From Artemia franciscana (lineage: Eukaryota; Arthropoda; Branchiopoda; Anostraca; Artemiidae), in the NCBI RefSeq assembly GCF_032884065.1, contig NW_027062657.1:1-64000 (forward strand): a stretch of 64,000 bases of DNA, read 5' to 3'. Each line of letters starts with the position of its first letter. The stretch's first letter is position 1. The notes under the pieces are model-generated. The model was not told the origin of the DNA. It saw nothing but the letters and a program-made list of their open reading frames with translations, and searched no databases. Positions 24,103-36,944 of this stretch are shown here, piece by piece. A program made the translations under genes and the position numbers.

Positions 24103-24355
24103 GTAAGATCTAATTTCTAAATCTGTTGAACATAATCTATTTGAACAATTTGACTAACAAAATAAGAGATAATTGTTGACGTATGTCATTGCTTATAAGT
24201 GTCCTTATGCTTTCTTTGATTTTTTTTTGTGACTATAAGACGGAAACCTCGATGCTTAGTTACATTTTAATTTGGCGAACTTGCAAAAGAGGTAAACAAC
24301 AAACTGTAGCATATTATAATGTTTCTAAAATAAATTAAATGTTTCTAAATTCAGG

Positions 24356-24805
24356 CCTAGCTTAAGTGTTTTAGTACTCAAACACAAACCAATTTAAATG
24401 TTGGGTTGAGGGGACAAAATTTATTAAATTTGGCAGGGGTGGGGGGGGGGCAATTTGCCTTTTTTTAATCTAACGGGTGGTAGATGACCTTCCCATAGAA
24501 CAGTGCAGAAAGATCTACCATCCTATGGGGATGTACCTACCATCTTTGTAAATATTCTTTTTTTTTGCTACTACGCTTTTTTTACCTAGCTTAAGTGTTT
24601 TAGTACTCAAACACAAACCAATTTAAATGTTGGGTTGAGGGGACAAAATTTATTAAGTTTGGCAGGGGTGGGGGGGGGACAATTTGTCTCTTTTTTTTAA
24701 TCTGACGGGTGGTAGATGACCTTCCCATAGAACAGTGCAGAAAGGTCTACCATCCTATGGGGATGTACCTACCATCTTTGCAAATATTCTTTTTTTTGCT
24801 ACTAC
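24356..24805. repeat. Tandem duplication, 2 x ~229 bp
   Basis: CCTAGCTTAAGTGTTTTAGT begins at 24356 and again at 24585. The units agree throughout except for homopolymer lengths (G run, T run), including a CCATCCTATGGGGATG palindromic core. A diverged piece of the G-run segment recurs near 31628-31680. Confidence 0.85.
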
Positions 24806-27339
24806 AAGCCTTGGAAAGCTCAATACTTTGTTACATTTCAATTTAGAAAACTTTCAAATACTAATTGTTAATTACTACTTTTTGTCCATAGATTTTGAAA
24901 ATTACGCTTTTTAAGTATTTTTATCGTAATTTATTTTTTATATAACAATGTGCCCCCCGTAGTTTTTTAAATATGGTTTATTTTGTATATTCATTTAAGA
25001 AAACAAAATAAATAAATATGGGTACTTATCTGAACAATTTGCCATATTCTATGGGTTTCAGCAAAGAATAGACTCAGACCAAGTTATTGTGGGTAATCCC
25101 CTGAAAACGAGAAAATAGTGATTTAGTCGACTTCAAAATTTCCTTGATTTGTTTTAAGTTATGTGTAAACAATCTGTATCTGGTAAAAGTGATATTTACC
25201 TTGTCATTACTACCTTATCACACTTGCAAGTAAATTTGTCTAATTTTTATTAGACAATTTAAGTCCGGGTTTTGCTGTAGTTTCCTGTTCTCAGGTTATA
25301 TGAGGAATAAAGGTAAAAAGTTTTTATATAAGCGCAGCTTATTTTTATCAATTACTACGAAGGAATCAATGTAACCTAAAACGAACAAAATTAAAAAGAG
25401 TAGCTACAGCTAACAAAATTAACAGATACTACTATGGATTAATAGATGCAATCTAAAGTAAACAAAAATTTAAAGGACTAGAAAATTGCAAAATAAGATT
25501 GAAGCTACCACATCCCCAAGCCCTCCAAAGGCCACAGTGTCGTTTAGTATCTTCTCTGTCTTGATCTGCCTTGCCTCATCATAAAGACAAATTCTAAGTC
25601 TGTCGAGGGGTTGTGAGGGGTTGTTCACGATGGTGCACTTATGGTCAAATATGTGAGCAATTTAGAGCTATGGATGATTATCTGTACTAGTTCACTTCTA
25701 TATTTACAAGTCTAATTCCCTTGATGTGGGTTGTTTGTTGCGAATGATGAATACACTTGCCCTCTCTGACTTGTGTTGAAAAATCAGTGTCCATGTACTC
25801 TCCCTAAAATAAGTTCCTTCTAATTTAGCAAAAATCTACCATGATTATGGTATTGTAGCCCTTATTTTTTCATTTTGGGCTCTGCAATGAAGTCTTTTGG
25901 CCAATCCCGCGTCCCATTTTATCACTGACGAACACTATCTCATAGAGGAGGTTTTCTAATTCTGTTTTATATGTTTTACACGCTAATAGTAGGTTTTTTC
26001 TTTTAAAATACCTTAGGATTTGCCTTCCAGACTTATTCTGAGACACTCCCCCCAAGAAAAGTTTGAGATATTGCTCTCCCAAAATAAAATTTTATAGTTT
26101 CACCCTCACTTCTCCTTCGACGAGAAGCCCTGTCTCCTCCCAATGTTTTTTTGGTATGCTATTTACTTTTTAACATTTATCTCTCCTTATTTTCACGGAC
26201 AAAACGTAAATTTTCAGTATTTAGTTTTTGAAATATAGTGTTAAGGCTACAGAAGTCCAGGGTCCTGTTTCCTTCTGAATTGTTTTTTTTTCCAATATTT
26301 TGGTGAGGTTAAGAGAGAATTCGAAAAGAATCGATTTCTTAATACCCGTTAATTGATGCTCCAATGCTCCAATTTTTGGGTCACTTAAAAAGGGCACCAG
26401 AAAAACTACCGCAAATAAATCAAAACCAAAACAAATAGAAATTACAATAAATAGCCGAGTCGAACTCAAAACTAGCAGAAACTAACATGGTTAGGGCTCA
26501 CAAGTCCTATGCCTTCTCAAGGCCAGAACATAATTTGCGCTCTAATGAAAGAATACAAAAGAATATGTGTTTTCAGTTTAATATACATATGCTCATGTTT
26601 ATTGTTTAAAATTTTAATAATTTTATATTTATTAAAGTTATTACAGTCAAAATGTTTAATTTTATTCAGTAAAGTGCAAATTATTTTCTGGCCTTGAGTT
26701 GGCGTATAGGCTGTGAGTCTTAATCATTTTATTTTCTGCTTGTTTTGAGTGATATTGAGTGTGTATATTTAAGTAATATTGAGTGATATTAGAGTAACTT
26801 GTAGTGATATTACGCTTGGTAGATTATTTGATTTTGTTTGTGCTCACTTTTGGTTTAATGGAGTTCTTTACTTTTCCTTGAAAAACTTATTTTGTGGAAA
26901 CATTTTTTAGTAAATTGTCAGTAATTAACGGAAATATATTGGGAAAAAAATATTTCCTTTAGATCTTTTTTTTAAAGAAACGATGAGACTGATGCCTTTC
27001 AAAATTTGCGAAGGGTGGGATAAATTTTATCCATGAAAACTTAAAAAAGACTATTTTCAAAATTGTTGCTGGTGTCCCAGCAATTACACTGTACATTAGG
27101 GTTGTTTTTCCATTTTTTAGATGGAAATCTTAAAAAAATGGCACAGAAGTCTTCTTTTGTGTATCAAGGTGTTCGGGTAGTACATTTTTGGAGGGGGGAG
27201 GGGTAGACTCAATATCATTTTATGTCTGAAATTCCTCTCACAAATTGAAGTTTGGTCTCCTAGTACTGCTTATTAAAACTGATAACCATAGGAAAAGAGT
27301 ATAGGATGGCACTGCTTATATGTGCATGTGGTTTTGTAA
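24806..27339. other. AT-rich stretch without recognised genes
   Basis: No gene is supported. A motif at 26846-26915 (TTTACTTTTCCTTGAAAAAC) recurs diverged at 46190-46260. Short GTGATATT iterations occur near 26745-26815. Confidence 0.4.
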
Positions 27340-27582
27340 CCTTTCAGCTATGCTGAACAAATGGATATCTCAAAATTTTGATCGATCTATTTTTGAGAAA
27401 AAAGGGACGTGTGAGTGGGGCTGGTTGCCCTCCAATTATTTCGGTCACATGAAATAGAACACTATAACCTTTAATTTCCGTTCAAGTGAGCCGTCTCCTG
27501 ATGTTTTAGGACTATCGGTTTGGTACGATCATCCCTGAGAAAAAACACATCCGTGATCTTTCTTCTGGCAAAAAATTAAAAA
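27340..27582 (-). repeat. Diverged FB-family fragment
   Basis: Contains reverse-orientation FB motifs (ATGCTGAACAAATGG, TTGCCCTCCAATTATTTCGG, ACGATCATCCCTGAGAAAA, ATCTTTCTTCTGGCAAAAAA). It joins R1 copy B at TTTTTGCAGATAAGAGC, just as the FB piece at 17.64 kb joins R1 copy A. The FB-R1 junction is therefore itself repeated. Confidence 0.6.
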
Positions 27583-29503
27583 AATTTCGTTTTTGCAGAT
27601 AAGAGCTTGAAACCTCTATAGAATAGGAAGTTATTCGTGCTTATTAGATATTTCAATTGTAAACAAGAAAATTTGGAGAATTAATTGAGTATTGATTAGA
27701 TATTAGAAGTAAAAAGTGAAACCATTAAACAATTCCCAGAGGATATAGCCCACTCCCTACCGACTTCAGTCATCAATCTTTTACTGATTTAACCGATCTA
27801 GCTATATTACAAATCTTATTATGAAAAGCACCAAGTCCAATTTCCTTTTTCAATAACTTCTTTTTTTTATTCGAAAATTATATTTAATGGCTAGCTACCT
27901 TCTTTTTTTCAATAACTCCATTTCTGATCCATTTGCTGATGTAGAGGGTCTATCCATATCCAGTCCACTTTCAAAGGTTTTAGGAGAAAAGAAAATCTAA
28001 TTTGGAAGTGATAGAATATTGAGGAAAAAAACAAAACATGAAGAAAAATTGACCTGAGCAAATGTTGTGAAATAGGAAATATAGAACATATTCGTAATTT
28101 TGCAATTAACTAGGTTCGCTTATGAACTTGATGATAACGCTCTGAGGTCTTCATCTGATATAATGCGAAATCGGAAGTTTCGAAGGCGGTATATTTGCAT
28201 AAATACTAATTTGACTCATATTCGGAGGCTTAATGGACCGCTTATTTTCAATTTTTTTTTTTCTATTAGTTAGCTATTTGATCGAACAATGAATCTATGG
28301 GCAATAACGTGAAAAATCACCAGATTTATAAAAAACCTAGAAATTCCTTAAAAATCCAGGAGACTTTAAAAATCCCTAAATGAAAAAGCCTTCTCCTAAC
28401 AAACCTCAAAAATACCTATTATAGGGGGAAAATCTTCAGAATGGAAACACTGGACACAATACTATCAATCTCGAGAAAGGCACCATATTGTGTTTCGATG
28501 CTTCAAAGCTCGAAGTTGCCTTTATTTTGAAATAGATGTCGCAGATGCATCCAATGTTGGGACCATTACATAATTTTCTAATTTGCATTGAAACGAAAAA
28601 ATATAATGCAGTATGTTTGCTGCAATATTTTTCACCACAACTAATGACATTTCAATATCTTATTCTTATTTATAATAGATGTGTTATTCTGCATAAGTTA
28701 TAAATGTTGCTCTAATACTCCTCCCAACAGCTTATTCCTTCGGATGCGCTACAAAATTATGGAAAACCCCAAAATAACTCGGGGGTTTACTAGTCTAGTA
28801 AACTAAACTAGTCTAGTATCCAACATTATGGAACTATCCCAGCTCTGGTTATTATCAAAAGTAACTTCCTTAGAAACCTAGAATGCTGAAGTCTTTCCCA
28901 TTTGGAAAACACTTGTTAAGTTTTTTTGTGGAATCCGTCTTATTTTAGTTCAAAGAAATGTTGGAAGTTAAGGCTTGGGATTTAGCTTAAAATGACATAC
29001 TTTGCTAAGATTCAGAATAATTATTTTATTTTGCTAAATTTTTCAAAAGTAAAGTTTTGAATAAGTGCAAAGATGACCTTCGGATGAAAATTTCCAAACT
29101 TCAAGATTTGAACCTGGATTTTAAAAATGATATTACTATAGATCAAGGGTCTGATTTCCAGTCCGACACATTTAAATCTTAAATTATTTGCTCTGTTTTA
29201 TGGAATAAGAAAATTTAAACCTAAGCATAAAGAAATATATTTACCAAGTAGAAATTGCTGAAAGGTAGTTCATACGTGCCACGTTGCACCCGGACTTGCC
29301 TATTGCATTTCTCTGTAGGAGGAGGGATACATGTCAAAATACTAATGGGGATTGAGTTAAGATTTTAGGCATCTGGAAAAGGGTATGAAACATGATGCTA
29401 TAAGTATGAAGAAAGCATGAACTACTTTAAATTTCATAGATTAGATAGATTTTTTTTATTCTTATGTTGTTTGTTATTAACTTTGATATCATTTGTGAAA
29501 TGT
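27583..29503 (+). repeat. R1 dispersed repeat, copy B (longest contiguous copy)
   Basis: Contiguous copy containing blocks matching 17858-18040, 18055-18648 and 20874-21578. It also has a ~440-bp internal block (27780-28225) that is missing from copy A but present in part, inverted, at 37200-37440. The left and right halves meet at 28800-28823, where CTAGTCTAGTAAACTAAACT forms a short local duplication. There is no coding capacity. Confidence 0.75.
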
Positions 29504-29514
29504 TACATTTTTTT

Positions 29515-29780
29515 AAACATGTTTTTTGAACTGAAAGTAAGGAGCGACATTAAAACTTAAAGCGAATAGAAAGTATTCTGCGTATGAAAGAGACTGTATC
29601 CTCCTTAACGCCACGCTCTTTGCGCTAAAGTTTTTTACTGTTTTAAAAAGTAGAATGAAAGAGTCAAACTTTAGCGTAAAGAGCGAGGTGTTGAGGAGGG
29701 AACAGTACCTTTCATACGCGGAGTAATTTCTATTCGTTTGAAGTTTTAATGTCACTCCTTACTTTCAGTTAAAAAAACTT
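29515..29780. repeat. FB palindromic centre, isolated copy
   Basis: Arms of ~108 bp (29520-29628 and 29669-29776) run from GAACTGAAAGTAAGGAGCGA to its reverse complement, with a ~40-bp loop. The match to 23341-23620 is close, and the same downstream 190-bp repeat follows after a 150-bp insertion. Confidence 0.8.
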
Positions 29781-29933
29781 TTTTTCTTTCTTTTTTTTTA
29801 ATCTAGATAGAATGGAAAGTATCTTGTTCTGGTATACATGCAGACAAAAATTAATTAGATTTATGAGAAGGATAGTGTTTCTAAGAACAAGTTTACGAAA
29901 ATACTATTATAGGTCATTGAAGCATTATTTTCT

Positions 29934-30130
29934 GTGGAAGTTTTCTTGCACTCTGTTAAATGTTTTCTTGATGGACACCCCTAATACTTCTGATTAAAGA
30001 TTTGACACACCTCCCTAGGTATGGCTTGAAGGGGGGAGGGTAACTCCTCCTTGGTTTTACAAATTTGTGTAAGCCGTTTATTTGTATAAGCCGTATAATA
30101 GTTGTATAAGCCGAGACCTCATTGAGGTCT
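29934..30130. repeat. ~190-bp repeat flanking an FB centre, copy 2
   Basis: Counterpart of 23625-23815. It contains small internal duplications of GTATAAGCCGT. Confidence 0.75.
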
Positions 30131-30269
30131 CGGGTCCTCAATTCTGAGATAACCCAAGTTGGTTTTCCTTCTCCTGAAAACACTTTTGCATTTTCAAACT
30201 TCTCGGTAAAGAAATGGCTGATCTTGACGAAACTCGCTTCAATTGTAGATATCAATTACTAGATTCGCT

Positions 30270-30790
30270 TGTAAACAGAACAGAGTCGTGTTATTTAATC
30301 TTTTAATTTAATTTTCCAATGTCGTTTTTCGATTGCGTCGTTTAAAATAATTCAGGTTTAAAGGAACCGAACTGGTAGCAACTCATGCCTTAAAAACTTT
30401 CTTATGCTCACGTATAATTTGATTTTTTCTGGTTGTTCAGATCTAGCCTCCAGTTTTTTTGAAGTCATAAGTCGTCTATTTTGGCCTTATTCATTTCCCA
30501 TGTGTTCAATTCAGTCACCTGTGGTTTTCAGACCTCTCTGTTGTAAAATGGTTGATTTTAGCACTGCTTGGCTTCAGTCGTAAATACCGAAAAGGGTATT
30601 TACATGTAAATAGAATAGAATCGTTTTATTTTATCGTTTAATTTTTCTTTTAAATAATCTCGTATTTAAATAGAATCGTTTAAATTAAATCAGGTTTAAA
30701 GGGACCGGTCTGTTAGCCTAGCAACTGGCCTTAAAAATATGTTTATGCTCGCATTTGATTTAGTTCTGTCTGATGGTTCAGTAGTTAGTT
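30270..30790. repeat. Diverged direct repeat pair, ~180 bp, ~333 bp apart
   Basis: 30274-30445 and 30606-30790 align over AAACAGAACAGAGTCGT/AAATAGAATAGAATCGT, CAGGTTTAAAGGAACCG/CAGGTTTAAAGGGACCG and CTTAAAAACTTTCTTATGCTC/CTTAAAAATATGTTTATGCTC. Noncoding. Confidence 0.6.
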
Positions 30791-30998
30791 TCAAACAACT
30801 CGATTACAATACGAGGTTGAGAGGGATATAACTGAAGAGCAAATAAAAGGCGACAAAAGAAAAACGGTCTCAATAAGCAGTTTTGTTCTATTTTTTACTT
30901 CTCAATAACAGCAGTCATGGGGATTTCTTACTTGATAAAAGCCCTTGACCTAAGGTTTAGCAGCAAGAAAAGGGTGAAGAGAGAAACACAAAAATTGT

Positions 30999-31000
<2 letters not shown>

Positions 31001-31062
<62 letters not shown>
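31001..31062. repeat. Poly-T tract of about 60 bases
   Basis: An almost pure T run. It could be the reverse of a poly-A tail from a minus-strand retrotransposed sequence, but nothing recognisable follows it. Confidence 0.9.
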
Positions 31063-31063
<1 letters not shown>

Positions 31064-31457
31064 ACGCTCTTGAAACCCTAGTGAGACATGGTATTAGCTT
31101 TAGGATAACTGAAGAACAAAACAGCGAATTTAAGTGGTTTAAGTGATGGGATCACACCCCTCTGGCCTTGGTCCTTCGAGCCAACCCTGCACCTCCCCTA
31201 TCATATAGCTATGAATTTGACTATAAATTCTACTAGCATTGAATAATACAGCATAATATGGCCTGTTTTGGTTACTTTTAGTATCACGTATAAACAAATA
31301 TGGGATCTTTTGGTCAGTGTTTCTTTTTTATTTTGACATTTTCCTCTGTAATTTACATATTTTTAACTTAATTTGCCTCTTTGTTTTATTTCCAGCCGCT
31401 CTCCTAAAATAAATTTAATGAGTAAATGATTACTGAACAGATCTAATGACTTCCACT

Positions 31458-31460
<3 letters not shown>

Positions 31461-31515
<55 letters not shown>
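31461..31515. repeat. Poly-T tract of about 55 bases
   Basis: A second pure T run 400 bp after the first. The poly-Phe and poly-Lys ORFs that cross it are artefacts. Confidence 0.9.
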
Positions 31516-31518
<3 letters not shown>

Positions 31519-32990
31519 CATTTTCACAACCCGTTGCTGATACGATAGGGCAAGTTGAACCATCCTTATATGAACACTATCCTTGTATGACAGCTAATGG
31601 TGCCAATTCAATCAATTTAAATTTTAGGCTGAAGGGAAAAAATGTATTAAATCTGGGAGGGGTGGGGGGTAATTTGTCTATTTTTCGTGTTTTTTTACGA
31701 AGTACAAAAGCGGTGTTTTTTTTTAAATGTTATTTTACATGTTAAAATTTTAACATGTTTTTTTCCTTCCATTTTAGAAAATTTGCCCAGTTGTATCAAA
31801 ACCATCAGTAAACATATTTTGTTTTATATTAAAGGTCTATTCCTAATGTAATGCTGCTTAAATGCAGTATTGTTTTTCAGTGATTAAAGAGTATAGAAAA
31901 TGACAAACTGGTTTTTCACAGAAAGGCAGCATTTTTTTGGGAAATATTTTAAATTTGTTAAAACAGACGCTTTAAGAACAAAAATTGCTTTACAGAAGCA
32001 CCAATTTCTTGAAGCGCCACAAAATCGCATAGAAAAGTGTACCCTAGATTTCCCCCTCCTTTGGTCTTGTGGTTATTTTCATTGAAAATTGCCCTTTTTG
32101 GAGCTGTCATTAAACCCCTCCCCTCCCCCCTCCTCTAAATTTTGGAAATTGACAGCAGAATTTCTCTTCCCAACACGATCCCTTCCTGAGATGCGGCAAA
32201 GAGGGTGAGTCATCAAGACTTACAGACGTCAACGGCATTCACTAAGCTACACGTTTAAAGAGAAACTAATCTGAAACTTGTCTGTGGCTATTGGCTACTA
32301 CTTTTTGTTCAAAATGGCTCGAAAGAATATTGAATTGAAAGTTTATTTTCGATTTTTAAATAAACACGGCTGAATTTTGAATAAAAAATTAAATGCCTTT
32401 TCAGCTATTTTCAACAAAAAGGATTTTGTAATACTTCCATTGATAGACTTAACAATTGTACTTTTTGGCTTCATAATTAAGAGCATATAAATTGCTTGTT
32501 TCGTTTTTATTGGCTAAAACTCTTAATCTTGAATAGTCAGCCATAAAACGGGTTTAAAATAAGCATTTGGAATTTTTTTTTTTTTTTTGAAAGCTTTTAA
32601 CTTCGGTTATTATTGTTTAATAAACACGGCTGATTCTAGTTTGAAATGCGCTATATCCTGCTGATATATCAGCAAAAATATTTTGTACAGCTTCTCTTTT
32701 TTAGTGTTATATATCTCCTTTTTATATTAGTATGCATAGTATATGATTTTTATTATTATTAGATTTGTGGCCCATGGTATTGTCAGATATTTTTCACTAG
32801 TCCTTTATCTAGGTTTTAGTTTACTAGTGAGCCTTCTTTTGAAAGAGCTAACAGAAAAACTTTTGGGATAAATTCTCCAGGAAGATCATTCTAGATCAAA
32901 GTGCAACGTCCAATGAAGCTAATTAGTTTTTTTTATTATTATTTTTTCCTTTATTCTTTTTTTTGGAATTATTTAACTTGAACTTTTAGA
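31516..32990. other. AT-rich stretch without recognised genes
   Basis: Nothing codable is supported. A diverged copy of the 24.4-kb G-run motif lies at ~31628-31680. AATAAACACGGCTGA occurs twice (32360 and 32619). Confidence 0.4.
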
Positions 32991-33738
32991 TAATGCAGCA
33001 AGTGAGGTCTTATGCCCCAGTGCAGTCTCCAGGGTCTTCGCCACTATATCCTGCCTCTGTTACTTTGAGTGTAGGGACTTCACATAAAAGTCCAATGTCA
33101 CAAACTGCCATTCATCCATCTCAGACTCAACGCTCCCAGCACATATACATGAGCAGATTTCACACAAATATCTTTCAATTGTGAATCCAAATATTGTTGG
33201 CTTACCAGTGCAGGTTGTAAAAAACAATTTGAAAATTAAAATGCCAAATGTTAGAAGGCAAATGTCAATAAAATGGATGGCCATGTACCTCAGTCACAAA
33301 ATTTGACAACAGTGAATGAGCCTCCTTTTGAACAGGTACTTCCGTTGAATGAAATTCTAAAATATCTCTGAGTCGTGACGTGAATATAAGTTGAAGAAGT
33401 TCAAGAATCTGTTGTTTAGTGCTAGTGAGCAAATCCCAATTTTAAATGACACAAAAACACCTGATAAAGAGCCTCAAAAAAAACTTCAAAAGGACAAAGG
33501 ATAAACCTGGCGAAAATAATGTAGATGGTGTTATTGATGGTTCTATTTTGGTTGAAGAAATCCTGATAGAAAAATCGAGCAGAGTAGACGGTGATGGTGA
33601 TAGAGTTGTGAAAATTGCAGAGAATGAAAAATCTAGTGTAAAGAGTGTAAGAAAATGATAATTGGATTAAACTGCCTAAAGACTAAGGATATTGGAATTA
33701 TGAAGCCAACAATCAAGCTCAGCAAACTATCGCCTGAG
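32991..33738 (+). pseudogene. Exon-like low-complexity coding remnant with frameshifts
   Basis: After an acceptor-like GAACTTTTAG, a frame reads IMQQVRSYAPVQSPGSSPLY and SQTAIHPSQTQRS. Frame changes then give YLSIVNPNIVGLPVQVVKNN, MDGHVPQSQNLTTVNEPPFE with VLPLNEILKYL, DTKTPDKEPQKKLQKDKG, and an acidic tail GDGDRVVKIAENEKSSVKSV. It ends at a donor-like CCTGAG|GTAATT. The order (Q/P/S-rich, then a basic-hydrophobic patch, then acidic/Lys-rich) is protein-like, yet at least three frameshifts break it. It may be a decayed gene, or a real exon with assembly indels. The eIF4G amino-terminal half is a weak guess only. The piece at 23870-24102 may be an upstream exon of the same gene. Confidence 0.4.
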
Positions 33739-33865
33739 GTAATTGTTTTTCGGTTTTGTGAGTAGTTATTACTTTGTTCATTTATCTTGAATTTTTTTTC
33801 ACTCGTTTATTTAACATTTTATATTAATTTATTATAATATTATTAATTAATATCATTATTTTATA

Positions 33866-33974
<109 letters not shown>

Positions 33975-34539
33975 TTCTGTATTATTTTGTTATCATTTAT
34001 ATTACTTTGTTTATTTTATTCCATCAAAAACTGTGAGTATGCACTACTTAATCACTGCTTAACAGCAGTACAGTATAGTAAACTATAGGCCTAATCATAA
34101 ACAAACAAGGTCGAAGTAATTAGGTTTGTCTAGGTTAAACTGTAATACTTAAAAATATGCTTTTATCAGGATATACATGATAAATACCTGATAGGGGGTG
34201 CAGAATAAATCATCAGTTTTGGCTTTCACTCTCTTCGTTTTTCATTATACTTTTTAATTTTCTTACATTAAAAAAAAAACTTTGGGGGGGGGGCATAAAA
34301 AACCTAAGGGGAGATGAACCATGTACCTCCTCTTTGTTCTTCTACTAACCTTTCTAATTTCCTTGTAGATTCATTTTTTTTTCGTTTGACGAATCCAAGT
34401 AGAAACCAATTGCATTGAAAATTATAAATTAGAATACAAGAGGAGGTAGGTTCAATTCAACCCGATACCTCAATTCTAATATAATTTCTGATTTCAATAA
34501 GATTTATATTTTTCATAATTTTTATGAAAAATATTAGAC

Positions 34540-34650
34540 TCCTTTAATGAAAGGAGCAACATTAAAACTGAAAACGAACAGAAATTATTCTACATATGAA
34601 GAAGTTGCCCCCTACTCGACACCTTATTCTTTGCGCCAAAGTTTTCAACA
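34540..34650 (+). repeat. Short FB-family fragment
   Basis: Matches the FB inner arm (GAAAGGAGCAACATTAAAAC, GAACAGAAATTATTCTACAT). It is separated by ~300 bp from the full FB arm that begins at 34956. Confidence 0.6.
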
Positions 34651-34955
34651 CTGAATAACTTGTTTTATTTTCTAATCGCTAAAATGGCTCAAATAAGTTA
34701 GATATATAAGTTAGATAATAAGTTAAATAAGTTAGATGCTAACGAACGAAAAGTTGAAAGGCTGACATGATAAATATATAATTTTTTGTAATCATAACTT
34801 CTATTATTGACAAAACAAGGGACATTACTACTACTGATGTGTCTGTTTGTTCGATTTGATGTTTGTTTGTTCTGCTCTCCATGGCTTTCATTTTTAACTT
34901 TTCTGATTTGATAGTGATGTATTGTTCTTTTTTCTATATTTTTTAAGCCTACAAT

Positions 34956-36660
34956 CAAACTGTTCGTGGTAACGAACTGTAGTAAGGAGCGACCCAGCTC
35001 AATAGTAACCAAAACTCTAAAAAACGGAATTTTGATACCAATAGATATCAAAACAATCGCATTTTAATGCTGATTTTAAATATGTAAATTTTATCAAGTT
35101 TAGTTTTACCCATCAAAAGTTATGAGCCTGAGAAAATTCGCCTTATTTTAGAAAATATAGGGAAACACCCCCTAAAAGTCATAGAACGAAAATCTTAATG
35201 GAAATCACGCCATCAGATTCAGTGTATCAGAGAACCCTACTGTAGAAGTTTCAAGCTCCTATCTACAAAAATGTGGAATTTTGCATTTTTTGCCAGAAGG
35301 CAGATCATGGATGCGTATTTATTTATTTTTTTTGTTGTTTTTTTTTTATTTTCCCAGGGGTGATCTTATCGACCCAGTGGTCGTAAAATGTTGCTAGAGG
35401 ACTGATTCTAACGGAAATGAAAAGTTCTAGTGCCCCTTTTAAGTGACCAAAAAATTGGAGGGCACCTAGGCCCCCTCCCACGCTAATTATTTTCCCAAAG
35501 TCATCGGATCAAAATTCTGAGATAGCCATTTTATTCAACATAGTCGAAAAATCTCATAACCATGTCTTTGGGGACGACTTACTCCCTCGCAGTCCCCTTG
35601 GGAGGGGCTGCAAGTTACAAACTTTGACGAGTGCTTACATATAGTAATGGTTATTGGGAAGTGTACAGGAGTTTTCAGAGGATTTTCTGGTTGGGGGAGG
35701 GATTGAGAAGAGGGGGATATGGTGGGGGAACTCTCCATGGAGGAATTTGTCATGGGGGAAGAAAATTTCCATGAAGGGTGCACAGTATTTTCTAGCATTA
35801 TTAAAAAAAATAATAATAAATAAAAATAAGCATGAAAAAGTTTTTTCAACTGAAAGTAAGGAGAAGCATTAAAACTTAAAACGAAATGAAATTATTACGC
35901 ATATGAAGGGTTCACCTCCTCCTAATACCTCGCTCTTTACGCTACAGTATTTTTAGTAATTTCAACTATTTATTCTACGGCTTTTGGGATTCAGGGGTCA
36001 CTCTTAAGGAATTGGGACACAATTCAAGCTTTAGTGTAAAGAACGAGATGCTGATGAGGGGTTGAACCCCCTCACATACGTAATAAAACTGCGAACACAG
36101 AAGTTTGTTGCGTAAGCTAATTCGTAAGTTACGTATATCTTTTACTAATAAAAACGTTCGTAAAAAATTAAAAGTTCTAGTTGCCTTTTTAAGTAACCAA
36201 AAAATTGGAGGGTAACTAGGCCTCCTCCCCCTCTCCTTATTTTCTAAAGATCTCTCGATCAAAATTATAAGAAAGCCATTTAGCCAAAAAAATAAATATG
36301 CAAATTTCGTTTTAATTATACCTCTGCGGAGAGCCAAAATCAAAACATGCATTAATTCAAAAACTTTTAGAAATTAAATAAAAAACAAGATTTTTAACTG
36401 AAAGTAAGGAGCGGCATTAAAACTTAAAACGATCAGAAATTACTTCGTATATGAAAGGAGCTGCTCTCTTCTCAACGCCTCGCTCTTTATGCTCAATTCT
36501 TTTACTGTTTTGAAAAGTAGAGTTGAGAGAAAGAGTAAACTTTAGCGTAAGGAGGTATTAAATAGGTGGTTTTATTTCGATTTATGTTAAATAAAGAAAA
36601 TCTCCCCAACATTAAAACTTAAAACAAGCAGAAATCATTCTGCATGGGGGGGGGGGGCTT
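34956..36660 (+). mobile_element. FB fold-back element, nearly complete left arm
   Basis: Begins with the FB terminus CAAACTGTTCGTGGTAACGA and runs through every arm block to the start of the palindromic centre near 36480, with no second arm. At ~1.6 kb it is the best single view of one arm. It serves as the reference for fragments at 17.6, 22.2, 57.9 and 60.6 kb. ORFs on either strand are short, differ between copies and show no domain. Confidence 0.8.
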
Positions 36661-36944
36661 CCCTTTTTGTAAATTATTTATGAGAGACTGATCAAACACA
36701 AGGACCGTGGTAGTTTTATAGAACATTAAGATTTTAGCATAAAGACCGAAGTTTGAGGAAGGAGCAGACTACTTCATATTTTGGTAGTTTTAGCTAGCTC
36801 CCAAGTCCCCCTCACTTATTTGAAGCGAGTATTATCTGCTTAACTAACAGGGGTTTCACGAAGCATAATCAGCATAATAAGCATATCAGCATCTAAAGCA
36901 GAAAATTCTTATAAAACTTATTAAAGTTTCATTAGAAATGGTGA

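Noticed and set aside
31363..31745. Poly-Lys and poly-Phe ORFs
   Set aside because: Both read through a 55-base poly-T tract and have no other content.
34698..36352. Minus-strand ORFs of 104-125 codons
   Set aside because: They are antisense readings of the FB arm. Other FB copies do not keep the same frames open.
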